Positions 7,930 to 16,728 of a stretch of 64,000 nucleotides of DNA are shown here, piece after piece. The notes under the pieces are model-generated. The model had not been told where the DNA came from. It ran no database searches and was given only the letters and a program-made list of their open reading frames with translations. Every line of letters starts with the position of its first letter. The stretch's first letter is position 1. Position numbers and translations under genes: made by a program. The stretch is from Solirubrobacteraceae bacterium. GTDB taxonomy: Bacteria; Actinomycetota; Thermoleophilia; Solirubrobacterales; Solirubrobacteraceae. Location of the stretch: positions 59,985-123,984 of the forward strand of contig JAICYC010000001.1 of the NCBI GenBank assembly GCA_025934395.1. Direction: 5' to 3'.

Positions 7930-8698
7930 TCGCGCGCGTCAGCCCGCCGTCGATCTCGAGCAGCACCGCTGCGAGCACGATCTTCCCCTCCGCCGGGCCG
8001 GGCGGCTCGCGCTGCTCGGCGCTCGGCGGGTTGCGCACCTGCTCGGCGACGCGGTCGGCGCGCATCCCCTGGGGGCCGTCGCCGGGGCCGGTCATCCCCA
8101 CGTCGGTGACGAGCGCGGTGCCGCCCGGCAGCAGGTGCAGGGGGAGCGTGGGCTCGTGCGTGTGCGTGCCGAGCACGGCCGCCACGCTGCCGTCGAGCGC
8201 GTACGCGAGCCCCTGCTTGGCGGTCACCGAGAGCGCGTGCATCTCCACGATCGTGGTTGCCGGCCCTGCGGGCAGCGCGGCGAACGCCGCGTAGGGCTCC
8301 TCGGTCATGTGCGCCCACGGAGGTGAGAAGTCGAGCGCGAGCCCGTCGGCGAGCACCACCACGCGCACCTGCTCGCCGTTCGCCTGCACCGTCAGCGTGC
8401 CCCGCCCCGGCACGCCCGGGGCGACGTTCAGCGGCCGCACCACGCGCGGGTGCGAGAGCACCGCCTCGACCTCCTCGCCGTCGAACGCGTGGTTGCCTCC
8501 CGTGATCACGTCCGCGCCGGCTGCGAGCAGCGCGTCCACCGCGGCGAGCTCCATGCTCTCCGCGTCCGCCCCGCAGTTCTCCGCGTCCACGACCACGAGG
8601 TCGAGCGCGTGCTGCTCGCGCACCTGCGGGATCAGGCGCTGCAGCTCGACCACCGCGCGGGGGCCGACGACGTCTCCGATGAACAGTGCCCGGATCAG
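7916..8698 (-). CDS. ymdB: YmdB-type metallophosphoesterase (TIGR00282-like)
   Basis: 260 residues of the calcineurin-like YmdB family, which hydrolyses 2',3'-cyclic nucleotides in Bacillus. Metal and catalytic motifs are FIGDVVG, DAENCGAD, GGNHAFD, IVEMHA and GTHTHEPT. The protein must begin at LIRALFIGDVVG, because that is where the family begins and the upstream gene stops there. The only codon available is CTG at 8698, overlapping the upstream TGA as CTGA; there is no ATG, GTG or TTG nearby in frame. Translation is probably coupled to the upstream secreted-protein gene. Confidence 0.8.
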   Translation of the reverse strand: MIRALFIGDVVGPRAVVELQRLIPQVREQHALDLVVVDAENCGADAESMELAAVDALLAAGADVITGGNHAFDGEEVEAVLSHPRVVRPLNVAPGVPGRGTLTVQANGEQVRVVVLADGLALDFSPPWAHMTEEPYAAFAALPAGPATTIVEMHALSVTAKQGLAYALDGSVAAVLGTHTHEPTLPLHLLPGGTALVTDVGMTGPGDGPQGMRADRVAEQVRNPPSAEQREPPGPAEGKIVLAAVLLEIDGGLTRAISRL

Positions 8699-9477
8699 CG
8701 CCGCGGGCAGGGTGCTTTGTAGGTGACCGTCACGGTCTGCTGCGGGAGTCCCGCCAGACCCGCGAACGTGAGGTCCGAGCGCACTGTGAACCCTTCCTTC
8801 GGGCAGCTCTTGGGCAGCGTGCCGTAGTAGACCGGCCTGCCGCCCTTCATCAGCGCCGAGCCGGCCTCCACGCTGATCCGCTGCACCGACGCGTCGGGCG
8901 CGCCGGGCACCGTTTCCACGAGCGGGATCTGCGAGACGAGCTTCTGGCCGAACCCTTCGCTCGCGGCGCTCACGTAGCTGCCGCTGGAGAGGATTTCCAG
9001 GGACACCGGCGAGTGGCCGGAGGTGAAGAACAGCAACCCGCCGCCCGGCGCGTAGAACGGTTCGATCGTCGTTTCCTCCGGCACGAGTTCCTTGCCGAAC
9101 GCCACCACGCCGAGCGCGTGGCCGAGGGGTCCGGCGGATGAGCCCTTCGGGCATCCTGGGGGACCCGATCCCGCCGGTTCGAGCGTCGCTTTCGGGCATG
9201 TGGGGAAACCGGACGGGTGCAGCAGCGTGCCCTTGGGCAGGAAGAACGTCACGCCGATCAGCGGAGGCGGGAAACCGAAGTATTCGTGTCCTTCGATCCG
9301 GTATTCGGCCTTCAGCGCTGCGCCGTGGCCGAGGATGTACCCGGTGTGCGGGAACCCCGGGATCGGCACGGGTTCCGCGCGCAGGTGCACGGTCGGCGCG
9401 GCGCCCGCCGACCCCGCGAACGCGAGCGCACCGACGAGCACGAGCAGGACGGCGATCACGCGAGCGGGCCGGCGCAC
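8695..9477 (-). CDS. Secreted protein of a Thermoleophilia-type family, unknown function
   Basis: 260 residues from GTG at 9477. A clear Sec signal peptide (RRPARVIAVLLVLVGALAFAGSAGA) is followed by a beta-rich mature domain with conserved-looking FPTCPKATL, PPGCPKGSSAGP, EPFYAPGGGLLFFTSGHSPVSLEI and a C-terminal TVTYKAPCP. The four cysteines could form disulfides. I associate this pattern with secreted proteins abundant in Solirubrobacterales, but know no function. The stop overlaps the putative CTG start of the next gene. Confidence 0.7.
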   Translation of the reverse strand: MRRPARVIAVLLVLVGALAFAGSAGAAPTVHLRAEPVPIPGFPHTGYILGHGAALKAEYRIEGHEYFGFPPPLIGVTFFLPKGTLLHPSGFPTCPKATLEPAGSGPPGCPKGSSAGPLGHALGVVAFGKELVPEETTIEPFYAPGGGLLFFTSGHSPVSLEILSSGSYVSAASEGFGQKLVSQIPLVETVPGAPDASVQRISVEAGSALMKGGRPVYYGTLPKSCPKEGFTVRSDLTFAGLAGLPQQTVTVTYKAPCPRR

Positions 9478-9706
9478 GCACGCGATCCTAACCGCCCCGT
9501 CGTGCGGGCACGCTCGGTTGAGCCGTCCGCGGCCGGGTAGCCGAAACCCTGACGGAACGCCAACCAGGAGGGCAAGGAGACGGTCACGCGGCGCGATAGT
9601 CCGCGCGGCCGACTGCCCGTCGTGGCACGACCGGGGTCAGGGAGCGACCCTGGTCGGCCGCGTCTGGTTTCGCGGCGCGCCGCTGGGTGCTGCTGATCTC
9701 GCGCCG

Positions 9707-10960
9707 CTACGGGCGCGCCTCGACCGCCACCGCCACGGCGCGCGGCCGCGCGCGCCACGCCTGCAGCGCGACGAACAGCGCGAGCGCGGCCACGGCGGCG
9801 CCGAAGATCGCGAACGTCGAGGACAGGCTGAGCTGCGTCTCCACCAGGCCCGCGAGCACGGCGGGGACCGACAGCGCCGAGTAGGCAACGAGGAAGAACG
9901 CCGACATCACCGCTGCCCGGTCCTCCGGCGGGATCACCGCGGAGAGGTTGCGCAGCGCGCCGAGGAACGCGATCCCGAAGCCCGCGCCCCCGACGACCGA
10001 GCCGGCGAGCAGCAGCGCAGCGGCGTCGTCGGAGGCGGCGAGGGCGATCAGGCCGACACCGAGGGCGAGGGCGACCGAGCCGCCCGCCATCCCCGCCCAT
10101 GCAGAGCGGCGTCCGTAGGCGAGCTGCGCCGCGGAGCCCACGCCCGCGAGCAGGAACAGGCTGATGCCGGTGACGAGGTGGTTGCTCGTGTCGAACACCT
10201 GCCCGCCGAGCTGCGGGCCGAGCGCGAAGAACAGACCGCCGATCGAATAGGCCGAGGCGACGGCGAGGGCGGCGAGCACGAACGGCCCGCGCACGTGCGC
10301 GGGGACGCGCGGGCGCTGCGGCGTGAGGCGCAGCGGCGCGCGCTGCGGAACGGGCTCCGGCATCACCAGGGCGCCGGCGAACGCAAGCGCGAACAGGCCG
10401 AGGCCGATCGCGTACGGCACCACGCGCGGGGCGGGGAGCAGCTGGACGGCGGTGGCTGAGACGAGCGCGCCGAGCCCCAGACCGCCGGCGCTCACGCTGC
10501 CGTTGGTGAGCCCCACGCTCTCGGAGTCGCGACGGGGATGGAAGTCGAGCAGCCCGGCGCTCGCGGTGGCGAGCGCGAGCCCGGTGGCGAGCCCCTGGAT
10601 CGCGCGCGCGGCGAACAGCCACGCGACGGACGTGGCAACCATGTACAGCGCGCTCGACCCGATCAGCGCGCCCAGCGCGATCAGCAGCACGGGCCTGCGG
10701 CCGGCGACGTCCGACGCACGTCCGGCGAGCAGGAGCGCGACGAGCACGCCCCCCGCGTATGTGGCGTAGACGAGCGTGAGCACGACGGAGGAGAAGCCCC
10801 ACAGCCGGCTGTAGGTCTCGTACAGCGGCGAGGGTGTTGCCGAGGCGAACAGCGCGAACCCGATGATCGCCGCCGACAGCGCGTAGGCGAGCGGATCGGA
10901 GAGCGTGCGGCGTCCGGGTCTCCCAGAGGCGGTTCGGGGGTCCAGCGCGATCGTGCTCAT
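9707..10960 (-). CDS. MFS transporter
   Basis: 417 residues and about 12 helices. The helix 2-3 loop GRASDVAGRRPVLLI is the MFS signature. ATG at 10960 is chosen over the upstream in-frame start because AGGAGGGCAC directly precedes it. The HxlR-type regulator gene is divergent (11123), with two inverted repeats between them, so the exporter is probably controlled by that regulator. The substrate is unknown; drug or small-molecule efflux is the usual guess. Confidence 0.85.
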   Translation of the reverse strand: MSTIALDPRTASGRPGRRTLSDPLAYALSAAIIGFALFASATPSPLYETYSRLWGFSSVVLTLVYATYAGGVLVALLLAGRASDVAGRRPVLLIALGALIGSSALYMVATSVAWLFAARAIQGLATGLALATASAGLLDFHPRRDSESVGLTNGSVSAGGLGLGALVSATAVQLLPAPRVVPYAIGLGLFALAFAGALVMPEPVPQRAPLRLTPQRPRVPAHVRGPFVLAALAVASAYSIGGLFFALGPQLGGQVFDTSNHLVTGISLFLLAGVGSAAQLAYGRRSAWAGMAGGSVALALGVGLIALAASDDAAALLLAGSVVGGAGFGIAFLGALRNLSAVIPPEDRAAVMSAFFLVAYSALSVPAVLAGLVETQLSLSSTFAIFGAAVAALALFVALQAWRARPRAVAVAVEARP

Positions 10961-11049
10961 GTGCCCTCCTTCAGCTCGGGGAAGCTGCCTCTGCACCCGT
11001 AGAACGGTCGCCCGCGCTCGTCCGTGAGGCGCGCGAGGTTCGGGTGTCG

Positions 11050-11101
11050 GGTTCAATGAACGAACCATGCGAGCACGGTAGCAGAAGTTCGATCACCGAA
11101 C
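11050..11101. promoter_or_regulatory. Two inverted repeats between MFS and HxlR genes
   Basis: GGTTC-N7-GAACC at 11050-11066 and GTTCG-N5-CGAAC at 11087-11101 lie between the divergent MFS exporter and the HxlR regulator. Both share a GTTC/GAAC core and their centres are about 36 bp apart. They are good candidates for the HxlR operator. Confidence 0.5.
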
Positions 11102-11122
11102 CCCGTCCGCTAGGATGTGGGC

Positions 11123-11647
11123 ATGCTCGGCAAGGACTACGAACAGCAGGACTGCTCGCTCGCGCGCGCGCTCGAGGTGATCGGAGAGCGCTGGACGCTG
11201 CTGATCGTGCGCGACGCGTTCCACGGGGTGCGCCGCTTCAACGACTTCCAGGCGCACCTCGACATCCCCAAGGCGGTGCTGTCGGATCGTCTCAGCGGAC
11301 TCGTGGAGAACGGCGTCCTGCAGCGCACACCGGACCCGGGCCACGCCGGCAGGCACCTCTACGAGCTGACCCCCGCCGGACGGGACCTGTGGCCGGCGCT
11401 GCACGCACTGCTGATCTGGGGCGGACGCCACGTCGCGCCCAACAGCCGGGTGTTCAAGCACGCGACGTGCGGGAGCCTGCTCGACGAGGCCGGCCACTGC
11501 GCCCGGTGCGGGGTCACGCCCGGGCCGCAGGACATCGTGAGCGAGGTCCGCCGCAGCCGCACGCGCGGCCGTGCAGCGCCGCGCGAGGACGCGGTCGCGG
11601 TGGCGCTCAGGGAGCCGCACCGGTTGCTGGAGCCGCTCGGCGGGTAG
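11123..11647 (+). CDS. HxlR-family transcriptional regulator
   Basis: 174 residues. The N-terminal HxlR winged helix reads CSLARALEVIGERWTLLIVRDAFHGVRRFNDFQAHL...LSDRLSGLVENGVLQR, including the cysteine that in related proteins can sense electrophiles or oxidation. A C-terminal extension has three cysteines (HATCG and CARCG), perhaps a metal site. The ATG at 11123 sits after AGGATG; an ATG at 11117 is in frame too. It is divergent from the MFS gene and followed 17 bp later by a VOC-family gene, probably co-transcribed. Confidence 0.85.
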   Translation: MLGKDYEQQDCSLARALEVIGERWTLLIVRDAFHGVRRFNDFQAHLDIPKAVLSDRLSGLVENGVLQRTPDPGHAGRHLYELTPAGRDLWPALHALLIWGGRHVAPNSRVFKHATCGSLLDEAGHCARCGVTPGPQDIVSEVRRSRTRGRAAPREDAVAVALREPHRLLEPLGG

Positions 11648-11664
11648 GTCGGGGGCGGAGATCC

Positions 11665-12075
11665 ATGCCGCTGAGCGCCGCCCACACGATCACGAAGCTC
11701 CCCGCGCAGGACCTCGATCGCGCGCGAGCGTTCTACAGCGAGAAGCTCGGGCTCGAGCCGGTCGAGGAGCGCCAGGGCGGATTGCGCTACGTGTGCGGGC
11801 CCACGGAGTTCCACCTGTTCCTCTCCTCGGGGACTCCGTCGGGCGCCTCCACCCAGATGGCCTTCGAGGTGGAGGACCTCGAGGCTGCGGTGACCGAGCT
11901 GCGCTCGCGCGGCGTCACGTTCGAGCGCTTCGAGATGCCCGGCTTCGAGGCGAGCGGTGACACGATCACCGCGCCGGACAACTACCCGAGCAAGGGCGCG
12001 GCCGAGCTCGGCACGTTCTTCTACGACAGCGAGGGGAACCTGCTCGGGCTCGCCCAGCCGCTGTCGGAGGCCTGA
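11665..12075 (+). CDS. VOC/glyoxalase-family protein
   Basis: 136 residues. It has one vicinal-oxygen-chelate module pair: AAHTITKLPAQDLDRARAFYSEKLGLEP at the start, QMAFEVEDLEAAVTELRSRGV in the middle and FFYDSEGNLLGLAQP at the end (the Glu in DSEGN is a usual metal ligand). Such proteins are resistance, lyase or dioxygenase-like enzymes. Behind the HxlR regulator, a role in detoxification is plausible but not shown. The ribosome site GGCGGAG lies 4 bases before the ATG. Confidence 0.8.
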   Translation: MPLSAAHTITKLPAQDLDRARAFYSEKLGLEPVEERQGGLRYVCGPTEFHLFLSSGTPSGASTQMAFEVEDLEAAVTELRSRGVTFERFEMPGFEASGDTITAPDNYPSKGAAELGTFFYDSEGNLLGLAQPLSEA

Positions 12076-12100
12076 AACCGCCCGGATTCACGCGGCCCGC

Positions 12101-12592
12101 TCACAGCCAGCGCCGGACCCGTGTCTTGTAGTCGAGGTACCTCGCGCCGAACCTCCGCTCCAGGTAGCGCTCCTCGCGCCGGATCACGCCGCGGTCGATG
12201 ATCGCGATCGCCACGGGCAGCGGCGCGAGCGCCCACGGAGCGCCGGCGATGATTGCGATGCCCGCGTAGGCGAGCGCCATCCCGAGGTAGCCGGGGTTCC
12301 GGGTCAGCCGGTAGGGGCCGTCGGTCACGATCGCCTCGGACGGCGCGTACGGATCCAGGGGCGTGTGCGCACGGCGGAAGGCGCGCACGAACGAGGCGGC
12401 GAATGCCCCGCCCGCGAGCATCAGCGCGGTCCCGACCGGCACGGCGATGCCCGCGTCGAGCGAGGAGCCGCCGAGGAGCGCGTCCAGCCCGAACCCGAGC
12501 CCGAGCGCACCCAGGTAGATCAACGGCGGCGGTGCGATCACGCCTGCGTGCTCGCCGGCGGGGGCGGCGTTCTCGGGGATCGTCTCGGTCAT
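12101..12592 (-). CDS. Isoprenylcysteine methyltransferase-like membrane protein
   Basis: 163 residues from ATG at 12592, which overlaps the stop of the upstream GNAT gene (ATGA). There are three to four helices and the family signature VTDGPYRLTRNPGYLGMALAYAG, then EERYLERRFGARYLDYKTRVRRWL. This is the ICMT/PEMT fold that binds S-adenosylmethionine at the membrane. Substrates of bacterial members are mostly unknown; lipids or small hydrophobic compounds are likely. It is last in a TetR-GNAT-ICMT operon. Confidence 0.8.
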   Translation of the reverse strand: MTETIPENAAPAGEHAGVIAPPPLIYLGALGLGFGLDALLGGSSLDAGIAVPVGTALMLAGGAFAASFVRAFRRAHTPLDPYAPSEAIVTDGPYRLTRNPGYLGMALAYAGIAIIAGAPWALAPLPVAIAIIDRGVIRREERYLERRFGARYLDYKTRVRRWL

Positions 12593-13203
12593 CGCTCCGC
12601 ACCAGGCGCCCGTGCCATCAGCCACAACGGCGGGCTGCCGAACAGCCGCAGCTCGCGGACGTGGTCGAAGCCGAGACGCTCGTAGAGCGCTGCGCTGCGC
12701 TCGCTGGAGGCCTCGAGATACGCGGGCAGCCCCTCGCGGTCACACCGATCGAGCGTGGGGCGCAGCAGCGTCGTGCCGAGCCCGCGGCCCTGGTGCTCGG
12801 GGCGCACCCCCACAGCGAGGATGTACCAGTGAGGGCGTCGCTCGTGGCGCAGCTCCATCGCCGCCTGGAAGGCGGCTGCGATCGGGAGCCGGCGCCCGAA
12901 CACACGGCCGAAAGCGGGCCCCTGCGCGAGCGCTACGGCGGGTGGCAGCTGCCATGCCCCCGGAGGCATGCAGAGCGCAGCGCCGCTCGCGCCCTCGCAG
13001 CTCCACACCGTGCCGCGGGTGAACGCCATGTGTCGAAGCTCGATCTTGAAGAAGCGCCGAAGGCGCTCCTCGCGTCCCGAGCCGGCCGGCAGCAGCCAGC
13101 CGAGAACGGGGTCATCGGCGAACGCCGCCGCGAGCGTCCGCGCGAGCTCGCCCTCCTGCGCCGCCGTCGCCCGGCGGCAGGACTCCTGCATGTCCACGGT
13201 CAC
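12589..13203 (-). CDS. GNAT-family N-acetyltransferase
   Basis: 204 residues from GTG at 13203, overlapping the TetR stop (GTGA). The acetyl-CoA loop is visible as VGVRPEHQGRGLGTTLLRPTLD, and the C-terminal LEASSERSAALYERLGFDHV is typical. The middle gene of a tight three-gene operon led by a TetR repressor, it likely acetylates a small molecule. The specific substrate cannot be told. Confidence 0.87.
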   Translation of the reverse strand: MTVDMQESCRRATAAQEGELARTLAAAFADDPVLGWLLPAGSGREERLRRFFKIELRHMAFTRGTVWSCEGASGAALCMPPGAWQLPPAVALAQGPAFGRVFGRRLPIAAAFQAAMELRHERRPHWYILAVGVRPEHQGRGLGTTLLRPTLDRCDREGLPAYLEASSERSAALYERLGFDHVRELRLFGSPPLWLMARAPGAER

Positions 13204-13835
13204 GTTGCGCTCCTTTCCGTGGCCTGGTGCGCGAGTGCCTCCAGGCCGTTGAAGATCAGGACGAGCAGATCCCCGAACAGCTCGTCGGGCACAGCATCCG
13301 GGTCGACCATCCGTTCGAGCGCCAACCCGTTCGCGAGCGCGTTCACGAGCATCCCGCTCCGTTCCACCTGCTCGGGACCCAGCTCGATCCCGCGGGCGTG
13401 CGCTCCCGCCGCCACGATCTGTCCGGTCGCACGGCGGAACGTGGCGAACCGCTCGGCGAACCGCTCACGGACCGCAGGCTCGCGGACCGCGTACGCCCAG
13501 AACTCGATGAACAGCGGGAAGTACGCGGGACGCTCGGCGAGCACCTCCATCCAGCGATCGGCGCCCGCCCGCGCCGCTTCCTCCGCCGTCGCCCTGCCAC
13601 CCGAGGCCTCCGAGTAGCCGCGTACGTCGCGCGCCATCGTGTGGTCGAAGAGCTGCAGGAACAGGTCCTCCTTGCCCGCGAAGCTCGCGTAGAGGGCACC
13701 CGTGGTCGCCCCTGCCTCGCGCGCGATCTCGTCGACCGCCGCACCGTGGAACCCGCGCCGCGCGAACACCGCCTCGGCAGCGTCGAGAAGCCTCAGCCGC
13801 GTCGCCGCCTTCTGCTCGTCTCGCAAGGTTGGCAT
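13200..13835 (-). CDS. TetR-family regulator
   Basis: 211 residues. The N-terminal helix-turn-helix is textbook: RLLDAAEAVFARRGFHGAAVDEIAREAGATTGALYASFAGKEDLFLQLF. The ligand domain is ~150 residues. It heads the operon with the GNAT and ICMT genes through 4-base overlaps, and two adjacent palindromes overlap and follow its start codon. Autorepression relieved by a small molecule modified by the downstream enzymes is the simplest reading. Confidence 0.9.
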   Translation of the reverse strand: MPTLRDEQKAATRLRLLDAAEAVFARRGFHGAAVDEIAREAGATTGALYASFAGKEDLFLQLFDHTMARDVRGYSEASGGRATAEEAARAGADRWMEVLAERPAYFPLFIEFWAYAVREPAVRERFAERFATFRRATGQIVAAGAHARGIELGPEQVERSGMLVNALANGLALERMVDPDAVPDELFGDLLVLIFNGLEALAHQATERSAT

Positions 13836-13866
13836 AGCGTACGTTATGTCAGATAGCGTCAGCTAT
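13833..13866. promoter_or_regulatory. Tandem palindromes at the TetR promoter
   Basis: CATAGCGTACGTTATG (13833-13848, one mismatched pair) overlaps the start codon, and ATAGCGTCAGCTAT (13853-13866, imperfect) follows. They share ATAGCGT and lie about 20 bp apart centre to centre, fitting a TetR dimer pair. Confidence 0.55.
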
Positions 13867-13971
13867 GTCAAGGGCCGGCCCAAGGCGGGCCCCACGCCCA
13901 GGCAGCGCGGCCGAGCAGCGCCACGCGCCGGCCCTGGCCCCCCGATCGATCGCGTTGTGGGGAGAGCGCGC

Positions 13972-15846
13972 TCAGCGAGCGCGGTCGGCGTGGGTGGCGG
14001 CGCGCTCGCCGCCCTCGATGAAGCTCTGCGCCGCCTCGACGTCGAGCGGCCGCGAGAACAGGAAGCCCTGTCCGCTGTCACATTGCTCGTCCTGCAGCGC
14101 CGTCAGCTGCTCCGGGTCCTCGATGCCCTCCGCGAACGTCTCGAGGGAGAGCACCTTGCCGAGTTGCACGAGGGTGTGGATCAGCGCCTCGGCCTCTTTG
14201 TTCTCGCTCAGGCCCGCGATGAACGACCGGTCGATCTTCAGCGCGTCCACGGGGAAGCGCTGGAGGTGCGCGAGCGAGGAGTACCCGGTGCCGAAGTCGT
14301 CGATCGCGATCCGCACGCCGAGGTCCTTGATCGCGCACAGACGGCGGGCGGTTTCGTCGATGTTGCGCATCAGCGTGGTCTCGGTGATCTCGACCGTGAG
14401 CGCGTCCGCCGGGAGTCCCGAGTCGGAGAGCGCATCCCGGATCTCGAGGACGAGCTGGTCGCTGTCGAGCTGGCGGCCGGACACGTTGACGGCCACCCCG
14501 ATCGCGTGCCCCCCGCCCCGCCACTCGGCGCACTGGCGACACGCCTCGCGCAGCACCCAGCGCCCGATCTCGACGATCACGCCGGTCTCCTCGGCGAGCG
14601 GGATGAAGTCATCGGGCGGCACGACCCCGCGCGCGGGATGGCGCCAGCGGATCAGCGCCTCCACGCCGGTCGTGCTCATGTCGCTCAGCGCGACGGTGGG
14701 CTGGTAGGCGAGGAAGAACTCGTCCCGCTCCAGCGCGTCGCGCAGATCCATCTCGAGCTGTGCGCGCTCCTCGATCACATCCTGCATGCCCGCCTCGAAC
14801 AGCGCGTAGCAGTTCTTCCCGTCCCACTTGGCGCGGTACATGGCGATGTCGGCCTTGCGCAGCAGCTCCTCGGCGGTGGTCCGCTCCCCCACGGCGACCC
14901 CCACGCTCACGTGCACCGTGAACCGCGCCTGCTCCTCCTCGCCGAGCTTGAACGGCGGTGTGAGCGCTTCGAGCACGCGCTCGGCGATCAGCTCCGCGCC
15001 CGCGCCCATCGGGAGGTCCTCGCAGACCATCACGAACTCGTCGCCGCCGAGACGCCCGAGAGCGTCGGAGCCGCGCACGACGCCGTCGAGCCTCGCGGCG
15101 ACAGCCTGCAGCAGCTGGTCGCCCGCCGCGTGCCCGAGCGTGTCGTTGACGCTCTTGAAGTTGTCGATGTCGATGAACAGCGCCGCTACCCATCCCTGCG
15201 TGCGCGCGGAGCGCGCGAGCATCTGCTCAGCGCGATCGATGATCAGCGTCCGGTTGGGCAGGCCCGTGAGCGCGTCGTGCGTGGCCATGAAGGACAGCTC
15301 CTCCTCGCGACGCGAGAGCTCCTCCTCGATCCGATGGCGCTCTTCGTCGAAGCACTTGGACATCTTCACCAGGCTGAACTCCACGCTGAGCTGCACGATC
15401 GTCGTCGCCTGGCCGAGCGCCTCCGGCGAGGATCCGAGCTCCGCGGCGCACTCGCGCAGCACCTGGACCACCGAGTCGCGCCACCACACGCACCGTTTCG
15501 TGAGCTGGTTCAGCGACGCAGCGCGGCGCGCTGCGAGCTCCCCGTAGATCGTCCACGTTTCTTTCCCCGACTCGATCGCGGCGTCCGCGCCCTCGCCCGC
15601 CATCCAGCGGGCCACGGCGAGCGTGGAGCTCCTGTTGATGCGTTCGAAGCGGTCCTGGACGACAGGATCCACGTCGCTGCGCCCGGCGCCCCTCGCGTTG
15701 GTCAGCTCGAGCACGTCGGCCGCCCTCGCGAGGAGAGCAGCGCCGAGCGGGCGAAGGTCGTCCACCAGCTCGGAGATCGCAGCGGGCGGGGCAGGGGGCG
15801 TGTAGCGGTGCCCGGACGGAGGCGAGACTGGTCGCTGCTCGGCCAT
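13972..15846 (-). CDS. Diguanylate cyclase/phosphodiesterase (GGDEF-EAL)
   Basis: 624 residues. An N-terminal ~185-residue helical region, without transmembrane helices and with a coiled-coil end (FDEERHRIEEELSRREEEL), leads into a GGDEF domain with intact GGDEF (267-271) and the inhibitory I-site RGSD (258-261). An EAL domain with intact EAL (396-398) and DDFGTGYSS follows. Both activities look catalytically competent, so it may make or break c-di-GMP depending on its N-terminal sensor. It is a cytoplasmic single gene. The N-terminal sensor is not a domain I recognise. Confidence 0.9.
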   Translation of the reverse strand: MAEQRPVSPPSGHRYTPPAPPAAISELVDDLRPLGAALLARAADVLELTNARGAGRSDVDPVVQDRFERINRSSTLAVARWMAGEGADAAIESGKETWTIYGELAARRAASLNQLTKRCVWWRDSVVQVLRECAAELGSSPEALGQATTIVQLSVEFSLVKMSKCFDEERHRIEEELSRREEELSFMATHDALTGLPNRTLIIDRAEQMLARSARTQGWVAALFIDIDNFKSVNDTLGHAAGDQLLQAVAARLDGVVRGSDALGRLGGDEFVMVCEDLPMGAGAELIAERVLEALTPPFKLGEEEQARFTVHVSVGVAVGERTTAEELLRKADIAMYRAKWDGKNCYALFEAGMQDVIEERAQLEMDLRDALERDEFFLAYQPTVALSDMSTTGVEALIRWRHPARGVVPPDDFIPLAEETGVIVEIGRWVLREACRQCAEWRGGGHAIGVAVNVSGRQLDSDQLVLEIRDALSDSGLPADALTVEITETTLMRNIDETARRLCAIKDLGVRIAIDDFGTGYSSLAHLQRFPVDALKIDRSFIAGLSENKEAEALIHTLVQLGKVLSLETFAEGIEDPEQLTALQDEQCDSGQGFLFSRPLDVEAAQSFIEGGERAATHADRAR

Positions 15847-16046
15847 TTAGACACGTGTCGGCATGCGGCTCAAAACGCTTAAGCACGGCCGCGCACAACG
15901 CGGCCGGCCGACGAGCGCCCCAGAGGCGGTGCTGAGCTTTCGCGGGCGGCTTGCGAAGGGGTCGCGTTGCGCCGCGAGCGCGCTACGCCGGTCCGCGGTC
16001 ATCTGTGTGGCGAGCCCTCGAACGGCGGGTCGGGCAGCGTCGAGAA

Positions 16047-16119
16047 TGGAGCTAGCCGGACTCGAACCGGCGACCTCCTGGGTGCGATCCAGGCGCTCTC
16101 CCAACTGAGCTATAGCCCC
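16047..16119 (-). tRNA. tRNA-Ala (anticodon CGC)
   Basis: On the minus strand the 73 bases fold as a full cloverleaf: acceptor GGGGCTA/TAGCTCC, D-arm AGCTCAGTTGGGAGAGC, anticodon stem CCTGG/CCAGG with loop ATCGCAC (anticodon CGC, reading GCG), T-arm GCCGGTTCGAGTCCGGC, discriminator A. The G3-U70 pair that marks alanine tRNAs is present. CCA is not encoded. Confidence 0.95.
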
Positions 16120-16203
16120 GAGGCGGCGCGCACCGGCGCCGACAGGACAGGAGTCTAGTCGCCGTCGCTCGCGGGGACGCGCGCAGTATGGTTTGCGTGC
16201 CCG

Positions 16204-16683
16204 ATGGGACTGCTGGACGACGCGATCCGCGAACACCTGGAGCTCAAGCGCCGCAACGGGGCGGACCCTGGCGAGATCGCCCACCAGGAACGCGCCGCCC
16301 TTGAGCCGGTGTTCCCGGGCGAGCCGGCGGCGGCGGACGACGACGCGGCCGCCGAGGCCGACGCGGGGTCCGAGCTCGAGGTGCCGGCCGACGTTGAAGC
16401 GCCTGCGAGCGCCCAGACGCCCGAGCACGAGCGCGTGGGCGCGAGCGCCGTTGCGAACGGCGCCGACGCGGAGCCGGTCGCGGCCCCGCGGGCGAGCGGT
16501 GCTGGAGACATCGCCGCCGTGAGCCAGGAGACCGCGGAGATCGACATGGACGAGCTGCTCGCCCACGATGCGGATGGCGGGGCGCCCGCGGAGGACGATC
16601 TCGAGTGGGAAAGCCCGAGAGACCGCGACGGCGAGCCGCTGCCGCAGCAGCTGCCGGGGCAGGAGCGCCTGACGTTCGAATGA
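16204..16683 (+). CDS. Acidic hypothetical protein
   Basis: 159 residues. The first ~35 (GLLDDAIREHLELKRRNGADPGEIAHQE) look folded and helical; a similar opening occurs in short actinobacterial proteins of unknown role. The rest is very acidic Ala/Glu/Asp/Pro-rich and probably disordered, ending in LPGQERLTFE. The start is the ATG at 16204. There are no catalytic motifs. Confidence 0.6.
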   Translation: MGLLDDAIREHLELKRRNGADPGEIAHQERAALEPVFPGEPAAADDDAAAEADAGSELEVPADVEAPASAQTPEHERVGASAVANGADAEPVAAPRASGAGDIAAVSQETAEIDMDELLAHDADGGAPAEDDLEWESPRDRDGEPLPQQLPGQERLTFE

Positions 16684-16728
16684 CGCCCGTCGGGCTGCGG
16701 CCCGCGGCGGCGCGGGACGGCTCGGCGT

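Noticed and set aside
7916..9481. 521-residue minus ORF as one protein
   Set aside because: Only its last 260 residues resemble a family (YmdB); the first half is the shadow frame of the secreted-protein gene, which has its own signal peptide.
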